This document shows positions 45,460 to 56,598 of a stretch of DNA of 64,000 nucleotides, piece after piece. The DNA comes from Lepisosteus oculatus (taxonomy: Eukaryota; Chordata; Actinopteri; Semionotiformes; Lepisosteidae). The translations under genes were made by a program, and so were the position numbers. Below the pieces are notes generated by a model, which searched no databases, was not told the DNA's origin, and saw only the letters and a list, made by a program, of their open reading frames with translations. Positions within the stretch are counted from its first letter, which is position 1. Every line of letters starts with the position of its first letter. The stretch spans positions 47,068,284 through 47,132,283 of the forward strand of contig NC_090698.1 in the NCBI RefSeq assembly GCF_040954835.1, read 5' to 3'.

Positions 45460-46725
45460 AAGAAATGGAAAAGCCATGATCTGATATGTATTCAAACCTT
45501 TTACTTTTGCATGTCTAAATTAACCTAGGAGCACAACATTTACTTAACAAGCCACACAAATAGTTAAGTGGCCTCATTGTGCAATAATAGTGGTTTTCAT
45601 GATGAGAACATTTGTCTTTGTAAGCTCCCTTATGAATATAAAAATAGTGAATATTTTAGGGAAATATAGTAAATGGGAAACAACCATGAAGACCAAAGAG
45701 CTTTCAAAACAACTCATGGATATTGTTTTAAAAGTACAGTTTAGGACTAGGGAATTCTATTTTTTTCAAGACCCTTAATAGTTGAGTAGGGTGAATTTGA
45801 CCAATAAGAAGTGAAAAACATAAGACTGCCTAGATCAGGCTGTCCTTCTAAACTGAGCAGATCTAAAGGAGGAAACTTTAGATTAGGTACGCCACCATGA
45901 GGCCAGTGGTGACTTTGAAAGAGTTCCAGAACTAAGTGGCTGAGTAGGAGAAAATACTCATGGCTCAACAACATCCCAGTAATTCCACAGAGGGTGCATA
46001 TCATCTAAGATAAATATCTTAAGTCCTACATGGGGTTTGCAACAAAACAATCAGTAAACACCAACCCTGCTGTCACACATGGTGGTAGCAGCCCTGTATT
46101 CTAGTCCTGTTTCTCATTAGCAGGGGCTGGGAAGCTTGTAAATACTGATAGGAACATAGATGAAGCAAAGTTCTGGCAAATCTTACAGAAAAATCTGCTT
46201 CAGATCTAAAACAACATAGCACAAAGGCCAAAGCTACACTCAAGTCTCTTCGGAATAAGAAAGTGAGTGTTCTGGGTGGCCCAGTTCAAGTCCTGCCTTA
46301 AATCCAATTGAGAATCTGTTGCAAGACTTGAAAACTGCTGCCCATAAGCAGTTCCCAAGCACCTTGAGAGATCTTGAGCAAACATGCCAAGAAGAATAGT
46401 CTAAAATTGCACCAAGCCAGTGTGTAAAGTTGGTACTGACTCACCCGAAAAGACTTATGGTTGTAATTGCTGCCAAAGATGGTTCCACCTAGTATTAAGT
46501 TCACAGGTGTAAATACTTATGCATTTAACATATTTTTTTTCTTCTCTTTAGTTTTTGCTGACACTTACTGTAACTTACCTTACCCTTAGAGTTTTTCAGT
46601 ATGAGCATTCAGAATTTGAATAAAATATGAAGTTTACAAAATGTGTAGGCATCATTTTGTTATTTCACTAAATGGGATAAAATAGAAAAAGTCTGAATCC
46701 TTTTGCAAGTTTTGCAGACGTCATA
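45460..46725 (+). mobile_element. Decayed Tc1-like transposon
   Basis: The DNA matches the Tc1 consensus in blocks: ACCATGAAGACCAAAGAGCT at 45686, a CAAGTC..TTAAATCCAATTGAGAATCTGT region at 46285-46322 that encodes the PDLNPIENLW motif, GACTTGAAAACTGCTG near 46326, ACTTATGGTTGTAATTGCTG near 46453, and GGTGTAAATACTTATGCATT near 46505. The frame has many stops. Exact ends are unclear. Confidence 0.65.
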
Positions 46726-47051
46726 AAAATGCAATACCAGCTCATTTAAGGAGAAGTGTGTGGAGGCAGAGAGCAGGTTGCTCAAGAGAAGGAAGATCTT
46801 GAAGATAAATTCAACTTGTATCTCTTTAAGATGAGATCTGGTACTATGATGTATACATGTAATTTGGGTGGAATTTAATGGATTTTAATTTAAAGGGTTG
46901 AAAATCAATTCAAATGAGATTTTTGTTGATGGAAAATAAAAACAGGATACCAAGATAGTTGGTACAGCCAGGACAGGAGAAATCTGAAACCTAAGGAATG
47001 GAAAGAAAAGTTATGAATGAATTGTAAAATTGAGTGAAATGCTGACATGAT

Positions 47052-47245
47052 GAGGCCGGCACAGTGGTAAGAATTGCTGTATTGCAGCTTTGGAGCCCTG
47101 GGTTTAAGTCCTGGGGTGCTATATGCACAGAGTTTGTATGTTTTCCCTGGGTTTGTATGGTTCCTCTGGGTTCTCAGGTTTCCTCCTGCAGTCCAAAGAC
47201 CTACTGGTAGGCTCATTGCCTTCAGTTAATTTGTTGGAATTAAAT
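47052..47245 (+). repeat. tRNA-headed SINE, family B, 5' part
   Basis: CGGCACAGTGGTAAGAATTG (A box) and GGGTTTAAGTCC (B box) are followed by the body up to the CCAAAGACCTACTGGTAGGC block; the 3' end is missing. Confidence 0.62.
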
Positions 47246-47904
47246 AAGATATTCTATTTGGATTGAGTGGCTGTTACTGAGTCAGTAGTGATTACTGCAA
47301 TCTTTGAAGTGGCATTTATTTTAACAGTGCTACAGTAACCACAGTCTACTCAATGTTTTTGATATAGGATTGTCACGATATCATGGTTGAATAACAGTTT
47401 CTTTCACAAAATAAATGTATTCTTGCACATTTAATAACCTAAAATGTTGTAACGTGTTGTGCAAATAAAGTTGCATTTCTGAAAAAATCGCATATTTTAT
47501 GTTTTACAAAAATCCAAGCTCCCAGCCAGGCGATTGAAACACTTTAGTTAGCTTCTGATTGGGAGACAGGCTGAGGACTTTGGAGACAATGCTGGACGGT
47601 TTCAGTGTTTATGGTCTAGCTATTCAAGAGGAACATTGTGTTGCACAAAAAAAAAGAAAAAAAGTCATGTGACAATGAATTGTCAATATTGCTGACGACA
47701 TATATTCTGTTGAAACTGTGATCTCGTCAATAACAGCTAGGCTGTAATTCCCTTGCATCTTCTAGTCTGTATGCCATATAATGTGCTCTGCGCACTTTGT
47801 TTTAGTTACTGTTGTAATTGTTTCATTGACTCTGAACAAATAGTATTAGAAAAGGAAAGCGACTACCACCACCTAGATGTTGTACCGTTCAAGTCCGGAT
47901 AAAA

Positions 47905-48199
47905 GAGTGATGCTGGCGATTCATTGGCAGGAAGAGGTGAAGGGGGCGGAGTTGGATGCCAAAACCATTGCAAGGAATAGAGCCGGGGGGTTGTGCACCA
48001 CGGACTGATGGTGCCGAACAGGGCAGCTGTGTATTTTGAGGACCTGCAAAGATGCTTTTATGTGCGAATATTTTTCCTTGGACTGTCTGTATCTGAATTA
48101 AGGTAGGAGTGAAAGGCAACAGAAATAACACCTTCGATTGGTACCTTATCACCGAGTGACGCAATTTTCCCCGTATTGAACAGGCACGTACTGAGCACT
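47905..48199 (+). promoter_or_regulatory. Promoter and 5' UTR of the PDXP-type gene
   Basis: A GC box (GGGGGCGGAG, 47942-47951) and an inverted CCAAT box (near 47922) sit in CpG-richer sequence about 250 bases before the ATG. There is no clear TATA box. Confidence 0.4.
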
Positions 48200-49975
48200 A
48201 TGGCAGGCGCAGTGAGCAGCAGGGGTTGTAAGAAAATCAGAGGCTCGCAGATAAGAGATCTCCTGGACGCGAAAAGCAGCGTCCTTTTCGACTGCGACGG
48301 TGTCATCTGGGAAGGGGAAAAGGCTGTTGCAGGAGCGCCGGAGGTCGTGAGTTTGCTGAAGAAAGAAGGCAAAAAGGTCTTCTTCGTAACCAACAATTGC
48401 ACCAGGCCTAGGGAGAACTACCTGCAGAAGTTTACCAGGCTGGGCTTTACCGATGTTGAGCAAGAAGACATTTTTAGTTCGGCGTACTGCTCCGCTGTGT
48501 ACCTGCGGGATGTTGCCAAAGTGCAAGGCAAGGTGTTTGTTATTGGAGGCGACGGAGTGTACAAGGAGCTGCGGGAAGCCGGCGTACCCTTCGTGGAAGG
48601 AGAGGTTGATGCTCCGGACGTGACCATTTACGACTGTCCATTGGATTCGGACGTCAAGGCGGTTCTGGTCGGATACGACGACAAATTGAATTTTCTGAAG
48701 TTAGCTAAAGCGTGCTGCTATTTGCGGAACGCGGCATGTTTGTTTTTGGCCACAGACCCAGACCCTTGGCATCCTCTCCGAGGCGGGAGAGTTACACCAG
48801 GTAAGGAGCAGATTGCTCGTTGCTCCAAAAGCGGGTCGTTTTCGCGTTTAGACTGTGCATTGTATTTAAATGTCAGGATGCCTACTAAACATGTAAAATG
48901 CAATTTCAAACTCGGTGCAGTGCACAGGGATATGTCACCTGCTGTAGATAGAACGTGCACACACGTTAACATAATACTTAAGTGATTTGCCGAAATATTT
49001 TGACTGTTTTTAGCTGCAGTTGCTGGAATAATTTAATCTTCAGACTAACAGACAAAAAGAATCAGAGCTGAAACTAGACTTTGCTCTTTAGACTGGATCT
49101 CTGCTGTAAACAGGGCCGAGTGGTGCATCATACGCTGTTACCGTAAATTTAATACAGGCGACGCACCTACCTTTTATTGTATGTTACATGTTTTTTTAAT
49201 AGTTGAATACGTTAGTATTGTAGCTGTTGAATATATAGATGGAATGAACCTCCATATAACGTGCACCTTTCTAAAGGCCCAAAGTCTGTGATGTAAGTAC
49301 AGTAACTACCGGTTTTTAAAAAATTGTACAGTGATATGGAACTCGTATTTTATATTTCAAAGTATGAAGCAGCTGGTAATGCTGTAATACATTAATTTCC
49401 AAAGTGGAGAGAAGATTATTTGTTGTGAACACTGCCTTTTTCACATTTGTATGAAACTACACATTACTGATGAGGTTAGTTTTTTATTACGGATCTGGAA
49501 TAACTAAAGACTAGTGATAATGAAATTGAACTGTGGGAGCACACACCAAGTAGGTTACACTTTTAAGGCTGACGTGTAGAGGTCTGAATGTGCACAAAAT
49601 GCTTCTACCGTAATATTAAGTAATGTATAAATCATGTTCTGACTTGTAGGGTCTGGAAGTCTCACGGCTGCCTTGGAAACCGCGACCAACCGAAAGGCCA
49701 CAGTGATCGGGAAGCCAAGCAAGTTCATGTTCGAGTGCATTGCCAGTCAGTTCGATGTTGACCCCTCGCAGTCTCTGATGGTGGGCGATCGGCTGGAAAC
49801 AGACATCCTGTTTGGTGCCAATTGTGGGCTCGCAACAATGCTCACCTTGACAGGGGTGTCAAAACTCGAGGAGGCTCATGTCTACATGGACAGCGAGACC
49901 CCAGAAAAAAAGAATTGTGTACCAGATTATGTGGTGGACAGTATTGCTGATTTTCTGCAAGCTTTGAATGCCTGA
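48200..49975 (+). CDS. pdxp: Pyridoxal phosphate phosphatase (chronophin)-like HAD phosphatase
   Basis: Two exons, 48200-48800 and 49650-49975 (phase 1), encode 308 residues (human PDXP 296). I chose the ATG at 48200, which has a good Kozak context; a TTG further upstream is not a start. HAD motifs are intact: motif I LFDCDGV with D31 and D33, motif II TNN at 64-66, motif III lysine K222 in GKPSKF, and motif IV GDRLETD with D247 and D252. The cap region ends in ATDPDPWHPL, the signature that separates PDXP from phosphoglycolate phosphatase (which has GTNMDNRLPL), and the TPG|GSL intron site matches PDXP. The family enzyme removes phosphate from pyridoxal 5'-phosphate and, as chronophin, activates cofilin. 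Some residues (VPDYVVDSIADFLQAL) also resemble PGP, so a lineage-specific paralogue is possible. The coding part is much more GC-rich than its flanks. Confidence 0.88.
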
Positions 49976-50014
49976 TTTCTGTGTGATACCTCAGCAGAAG
50001 ACAGACCAACCACA

Positions 50015-50020
50015 AATAAA
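50015..50020 (+). terminator. Polyadenylation signal of the PDXP-type gene
   Basis: AATAAA lies about 40 bases after the stop codon. The 3' UTR may run further, since the following sequence is also AT-rich, but this is the nearest canonical signal. Confidence 0.5.
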
Positions 50021-51286
50021 AATCTCCTGTGAGCCGAGGAAACCCCGCCTTACACAAGTGTGACTCTCCGTTATGCCTAAGTGGAATTGTATCTCAACTG
50101 ACAGCCCCTAGGAGTTGTGTAGCACATAGCTGCAGATAGCATGGTTTCTTTCAGTACCTCCTCCTATGAAATAATTAAATTCCATTTAAGCAGCAGCGCA
50201 GTTTCTGTCTCACACTTCTGAGGTTCAGCAGTGTGTAAATTGCAATCCCCGGTAACATATTTAAATGTACTTCTGTATATATTTATTCCAAGAACATTTT
50301 AACAAGTGTAAATGAACTTGGTTAACACACTTGCAAAATGGCACAGAGTGTGACCATGATTATGCTTTCAGAGAGATTGCTGCTTTATTGTATTTTTTTA
50401 CAATTACAAATTAATATGTTTTGCCTCTCTTTAAGTTTTTAAAATGTAGTTTGTGGATTTTAGATTTATGGTTTGCATTTTACATGAAGTACTGAAAATG
50501 GTTGTAATTCAAGTATTGGACATTTTCAAAGAATAGGCTGATGGCACACCGAGTTCAGAGGTCGTTTATTTTCCTTTAGGGCATTGTTTCCCTGCCTTAG
50601 GAGAACATACTGTAAACAGTAGTGTTTTCAAAAGGGAACTGCATAAATTGTTTGTGCCTTTGGCTCCGAAAAGGAAAATTAACTGCAGCAGTTTTAAGAT
50701 AGGCTAAATGGTAGTTCTTCAACCTTTTTTTCAGAGGATTTAGTTACTCTGATATTTACCACAAAACACTAACATTGTTATTTAAAAAAAATAGAATCAC
50801 CACAGTGTCAACTCAAGAGTACATTATCTGCAGGGCGTCATGAGATCCTTTATGCAAAAAGGGAGTTGAAAGATGGTTTCTTCGGTGTTTGTTGTTTTGC
50901 GTCAGGGTTGTTGCTTAGGTGTGAGAATTTTCACTGACTTTAGAACATCAAATCTCTTCACAAATTGTATACTTTGAGATTCAGCTTTCGTGTCAAAATT
51001 GACATTCAGTGTTTTTTAAGTTCAGCCTTCAGAACTGGTGTGCTTAATTGTCTGCCTATTAGCCCACTTTTACTTTTTTTAGGACTGTAATAAAGTGGAT
51101 TCTTTCATGATGCTCTGGACTGACCTAGATCTCTCAGAGCTATACTGGGAGTCCAGTGGTGGACCTAAGTTTTTAGTATCTATTTTTTTTCACTGTTTAA
51201 ATATGCTTGTATTTGTACTTAATGGATATGTACAGCACCTGACAGTACAGTGTTTTTTTTTAAATAATTTTTAATTGCCCAATGAT

Positions 51287-51590
51287 GATATACGAGGTTG
51301 TGCAGTGGTTAGCATTGCTGCCTCACAGTGCTGGGGCCTGGCTTGATTTCCGGACCTGGGGTGCCATCTGCCTGGAGTTTGTATACTCCAGTTTTCTCCC
51401 ACAGTTCAAAAACATACTTTTAGGCTAATTGGCTTCTAGGAAAATTGGCCCTGGTGAGTCTGTGTGTCTGCCTTGTGATGGATTGGTGTCCCATCCAGGG
51501 TGTACCTCTCCTTGCACCCATTGTTTGCTGGGATAAGCTCTGGCTTTTCTTGGAAGGAAAGGTAAGAAAATAAATGGAGGGATGGGTGGG
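51287..51590 (+). repeat. tRNA-headed SINE, family B
   Basis: TGCAGTGGTTAGCATTGCTG is the A-box region, then the body, then GTGTCCCATCCAGGGTGTAC and a tail with AAATGGAGGGATGGG. It is near full length. Confidence 0.72.
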
Positions 51591-51599
51591 ACAAAGACC

Positions 51600-54500
51600 C
51601 ACAACTTTGTAGGAGTCTAGCAGGTGTGCAGCAAGGAGATGAAGTCATGGCCAACTCTAGCTCAAATACCCAGTGAAGTTCAGCCATGTAGATTAAAGGT
51701 GCAATTAATTTATAGAAAAGGGCATAAAATGCATTTCTTTTAGACTAAGACATCTAGACAAAGTCAACAGCATGTGCTTCTGCTCTTATTCCATCTACGT
51801 GCCCCTACAGCAACGGACATGCGCTCATTGCTCTGAAGTATATCAGAAAAACGTAAATCTTGAAAAAAGAAACATGGTTCTTGCCATAGTTGGACGTATG
51901 TCTTTATACAGGCTGGCATTAATACACTATAAGTTGGCAGTAAAGAATAAACAAGTAGACCATTTGCTTAATAAAAGATGGTATTAAAGCTAGTGAATGA
52001 TTCTTTAGTTTCTGCAGTGCCCAATCTCTTGAATTTCTGACACCCTTCAGCTTTGTGAAAATGTCATTGAAAGGATAGGGGAAAATATGGATGGCAGACT
52101 GTAGAGCAGGCTTGAGTTAAACTCTTGACAAGTAAAAAGAGTCTGACCCTGGTTTTAACCCTTATAAATGTATGTTTTAAAGTGGTCTATTGTGTATAAT
52201 TAATATGTATTAATCTGAACATTTTTTACGTTATCAAAGGGGAATGGTACTATTGTCTAATGTTTCCTGATAAGCTCAAATAGTTCTTTAAACTTGAACT
52301 ATTTTAATGTAGCTATCAGACTTTTATTTCTTTTTCTTAAGCACTGGACTTCAATCAGTAAAATAGATTGATATCAGTCTATATACAGTGTAACCTCAAA
52401 TTGTAAAAACTGCTGTTGCACCACACATTCTTAATTACCTATTGACAGATGTATTTAGGCTCTTTAATGGGTAACTTGCTTGCACTATCGCATGCAAAAT
52501 TATAGGTGGTGATAATTACAATATTCTGGCCTGAATGCAGGGACAGGAAAAGGCTCACTGATTAAGATAGAAAATATCAATACACAAAAAAGGAACATTT
52601 AGATTTAAACTGCCCATGAAAGAACGAGTCTACCGTAAGAAATATTTCTATATAGTACTTTTATAAGATGAATAATGGGCTAAACACTGAGCACTGACCA
52701 TTAGTATGCCATATATTAGTAAAACCTTGGAAGTACAGGTGTTAAAATTATTCTGTTTTGTTTGTATTTAAGTTTGTAAAGTAAAATGTCACTGGTATTT
52801 TTCAATAAGGACAACAGAATATATGTGCTTGAAATATTTATTCAAGATGGGAGTACTGTATTTTATTAGTTAAGGCAAGTTGTGAAAATATGTCATTTTG
52901 TGAAATGCCTAACATTTTCAGCACCTCAACTCACTACACCGTTTGCCTGTTTTACTGAAACTAAAGGTTTCAAATTGTAAGCAACGTATTCTTTGACTAA
53001 ATATGAGATAATTTAAGGTGTGATCCTTATAAAAGCCCCATAAAAAGGACTCACTTTTCATAGGAATGTTTGCATTTTTCAGAATGTTCACTGCATTCAT
53101 GCAGTTAATACTAAGCAATCATAAAAGGAGATAAAGTTAATAATGTATAATTATTTTCTCATAATATAGGATTGAGATTGTGTACTAGGAACCTTATCAG
53201 CAGACCTGCACCAAATATTTATTTGAATGATTTGAATATTTGAATGTTATGATAAATGCATACATTATTCTGTATCTAACGTCCTAATTTTTAATGTATT
53301 TGACAGTTAATTATATTTAAAAAACTGAAAAAAAATCTGTAATTGCTTCAGAAATGGTCAATGCTGAATGATAAAGATGCATTTATCTTTAGATGTCTAT
53401 ATGAAATGTGATGCAGAGCAGTAAGTGCTCTTAAAAATCTGTGAACATCATGGAGAGCAGAGCACTGTAGTGCTGGAGTAAATTAATAGTACATCAGAGA
53501 GTAAAACTAATATTTAGAAGTGATAGAAAATTGATTTGAAGTTCATATAAATTTTTTTAACTTGGCTTAGTTTTATTAAATGATTAAATGACATGTATTC
53601 CTGTGTAGTTTTGTAAATACATATTTTAATTACAATTAAGTAAATGCAAATATTTTTTGCATTTGGAATTTCACATATCACTCTATTTTGAATCATGACA
53701 GATGACAAATGTGAACATTGAAGACCATGTGAACATAAAGCTGGTTTTGGAAATGAATTAAATAGGTTAAAATTGTTTTAGGTCTTTGAAACGATGTCTA
53801 TCATTGCATAATGTAGTAAATACATTAAATAAAAGCATTTTGCTTGACTTAATAATTGCAAATGACAAAATTAGGCATCTCACAACACTGATTTCACTGC
53901 TTGTCTGTAACATACATCAATTCAATATGAAGAGAAATGCACTGTTACTGTTTTTTTTGTTTTTAGATCAGAGTGTATACTTCTGAAGAGAACCAATGGG
54001 TTGTAATCTACAAGCAGTCAGAAATGCCTTAATCTAAGAGAAAAAAATTTCAATTTGTGACAAAACCTTATCTTCCTGAGCTGTCTTCTAATATGGTTCA
54101 TTGATAACTGACTATTGTATATTTCTATTGTATAAGCATTTAGATCCTGCAGAGATTGAATTACATTGAACAACCAATGTAATTATTTTGGAAATGCTGT
54201 ACAGCTTGCAGTAATATTAAGTTATTTATTTTGTATTGTTTCCCCCCTATACTATGTTGCATTGTATCTTACTGTATGTATTGATAATTGTTGTATTGCT
54301 TTTCAATTTAAAACGATTTGATTTGTATCTGGAGAACATGTTTCTTACCTTTTATTTCTTACATCAGTGTTACAGTGACATAACCTGTGGATTTTGTTCA
54401 AGCCAACAGGATATTTATCCTTAAAATACCCTGTTAAAGTTAATTTAACCAATGCTCGCTGTGATGTATGTTAAACTAGAAATTGCTCATTTTAGTAAGA

Positions 54501-54700
54501 GGTATATCATTTTCTTAGGTCTTTACTGACCTTAAAAGTTTCCAGATGTTTGCTTCCTGCTTCCCTGCGACCTAAACTGCGCGAAGATTTTACCAAATGG
54601 ACGGATGGAGTTTAATTTTCTTGCCCTGCACAGTGTTTCTAAAATTCTGCTTGTGTTGGCACTTTCGTTCCCTCCTGTTTCCTTACACAATCCCGAGAAA
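51600..54700. other. AT-rich spacer between the PDXP-type gene and the SETD9 duplicate
   Basis: About 3 kb with only short chance frames. No exon, RNA or repeat could be recognised. Confidence 0.5.
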
Positions 54701-54713
54701 CACAATCTCGACC

Positions 54714-54963
54714 ACACAGCGGCGCTTTGAATGTGGAGATCCTATCCGCCGTTGGTGCCACTAGGTGTCGGTAACGAGATATTTCCAGGAGGCTCTGAGT
54801 GAAAGGGGGGAAAATGTCGCCAATCAACTTTAAAATTGTTATAAAAGCTTCATTGATAGCGCTGCAGAAAAAATGGAACTCACACAAATATAGATTTGTA
54901 CTGTGGATTGGCGTACAATCTCACAATCATTTTGCGTTTCAAATTCCAATCTGGCAATACTGA
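54714..54963 (+). pseudogene. Decayed duplicate of the SETD9 promoter and first exon
   Basis: This stretch aligns with the promoter and exon 1 of SETD9 at 56462-56666. Shared landmarks in the same order are a GGCGCTTTGAATRTGGAG block, an identical 19-mer GTGCCACTAGGTGTCGGTA (54755-54773 and 56508-56526), an ATATTTC box, an AAAATGTCG block and codons for ALQKKWNSxKYRFVxWI. From ATG 54814 a 49-residue frame reads through the equivalent of the conserved KYRFVPWIA segment but then diverges. The phase-2 donor of the live exon is missing, so it cannot splice to SETD9 exon 2 in frame. I read it as a tandem duplicate that has lost function; use as an alternative promoter is possible but unsupported. 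Confidence 0.75.
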
Positions 54964-55455
54964 GATTCGTATGAATTCAAAAGTTGCACAAATAACATCC
55001 GTGTGCTTTGGTTAGAAATGTGTGCCCTATAAAATTGTCTGTTACAGAGACTGATTTTTTTTACTGGGTGCGATTTCATTAATGAGCTTGGTTTCAGAAT
55101 GGCTACTTTAAAAATGCAGCTAATTGAACATAAAAAGTAAAACACTAATTGTTTAGAGAAAAATAGTCCACAATAGTTTTTGTATTTGCTATCGCATCAG
55201 GAAAAGCTTTCCAAACTAATGTGTATAAGGTCACCAGATAGCGTATTATTTGTTAAATCTAAAATTTCCATATAAATGTACTTTATATACTTGAGCGTGG
55301 TAATTCCAAATATCTTTTTAACGTGATTTTTGTCAGAATATCCAAAATAATTTACAGGCATTATACTTATTTTATGTAAGACCCAATGGAAAAATGCTAG
55401 TCCAGTTTATGGAATGGAAAAGAGTACATACATTTAGCATTTTGCACATGTGTCA

Positions 55456-55569
55456 TGTCACATCATCCAGGTGTGGCTGCACATTGGTGGTGGTGGAGGA
55501 GGGGAGTCCCCATTACCTGTAAAGCACTTTGAGTGGAGTGTCCAGAAAAGTGCTATATAAGTTTAAGCA

Positions 55570-55607
<38 letters not shown>

Positions 55608-55608
55608 G
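55456..55608 (+). repeat. 5S-SINE 3' part with (ATT)n
   Basis: CATCATCCAGGTGTGGCTGC through GTGCTATATAAGTTTAAGC and an ATT run. It lies between the duplicated and the live SETD9 first exons. Confidence 0.7.
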
Positions 55609-55867
55609 GGTCAGTTTAAAGTTTATAATGTTTTTTGAACAACACCAAGAACTGTAGATGTCTTTCAAAATAGGTATTGTTTTCACAGGCTTAATTAGAT
55701 TAAAAGTTCAAATGTTAACATGTTTAGTTTACTTGCTTGAAGAAAATAGTATTGTACCATTTGATTAATATTTTTGGCTTTAAAGTACGGTTCAACTAGA
55801 AAATACGAATATAAGAATGCACAGGGGCACTACATTAGCTTAGCACTGAGACATTAATCAAAGGCAA

Positions 55868-56400
55868 ATGTGTAGCAATTATAAGATCATAAGAACAGTT
55901 ACAAACAAGAGAAGACTGGTCGGCCCATTTGCTTACTTGGTAGTAGCTTTCTGATTCAAGAATCTCATCCAGCTGCTTTCTTGAATTGAAGGATGCCAGG
56001 GTATTAGCTTTAACATTAGGGCAGAGTGGAGGCACTGTGGCTAAGGATCTGCGCCTATGGCTGGAAGGTTGCCGGTTCAAATCTGCTCCAGGGGTGCCAT
56101 ATAAAACATCTGACCCTGCGCTCTGACCCCAAGCTTCTCCCTGTCTCTGTGCCTCTGTGTCTCATGGATAGTAAGCTGGGGTATGTGGGGAAAAAAAGAC
56201 AAATTCCTAATGCAAGAAACTGTATATGGCCAATAAAGTGATCTTATCTATTATGGCTTGTTAGCTTGTACTATACTTCCACAACCTTTTGGGTAAAGAA
56301 CTGCCTCCCGATCTCAGTTCTAAATATACTTCCATATAACGTTTTACACTCCTTAGATAGTATGTTATTAGAACGTGATTTAGTATAGAGTGTAAACCTA
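55868..56400 (-). repeat. CR1-like LINE 3' fragment, split by a SINE
   Basis: Minus-strand text at 55868-56024 and 56254-56400 matches the CR1-like 3' end (ASFNSRKQLDEIL reads on the minus strand). The two pieces are separated by the SINE at 56027-56253, so that SINE is younger. Confidence 0.6.
56027..56253 (+). repeat. tRNA-derived SINE, family A, internally shortened
   Basis: The A box (GGCACTGTGGCTAAGGATCT) and B box (GGTTCAAATC) are on the + strand, and the tail is AATAAAGTGATCTTATCT. About 40 bases after the B box, present in the other copies, are missing. Confidence 0.78.
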
Positions 56401-56461
56401 TAACTGCTTTTAACACAACAACAAAAACAATGAAATTGCTCTTGCCACACCAGAAACGATC

Positions 56462-56598
56462 AGACAGTGGCGCTTTGAATATGGAGCTCTTACTGTAGCT
56501 GCTGTCTGTGCCACTAGGTGTCGGTAGCGAAATATTTCGAGGAGGGTTTTAAGGCTGTGAGTGAAAGGTGTAAAAATGTCGTCGAACGATTTTAAATT
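56462..56598 (+). promoter_or_regulatory. setd9: SETD9 proximal promoter and 5' leader with an upstream ORF
   Basis: This stretch is shared with the decayed duplicate at 54.7 kb, which marks it as the old promoter and leader. An upstream ATG at 56576 opens an eight-codon ORF whose TGA (56600-56602) overlaps the main ATG as ATGA, a layout known to allow reinitiation. In the duplicate one extra base places the two ATGs in the same frame. Confidence 0.5.
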
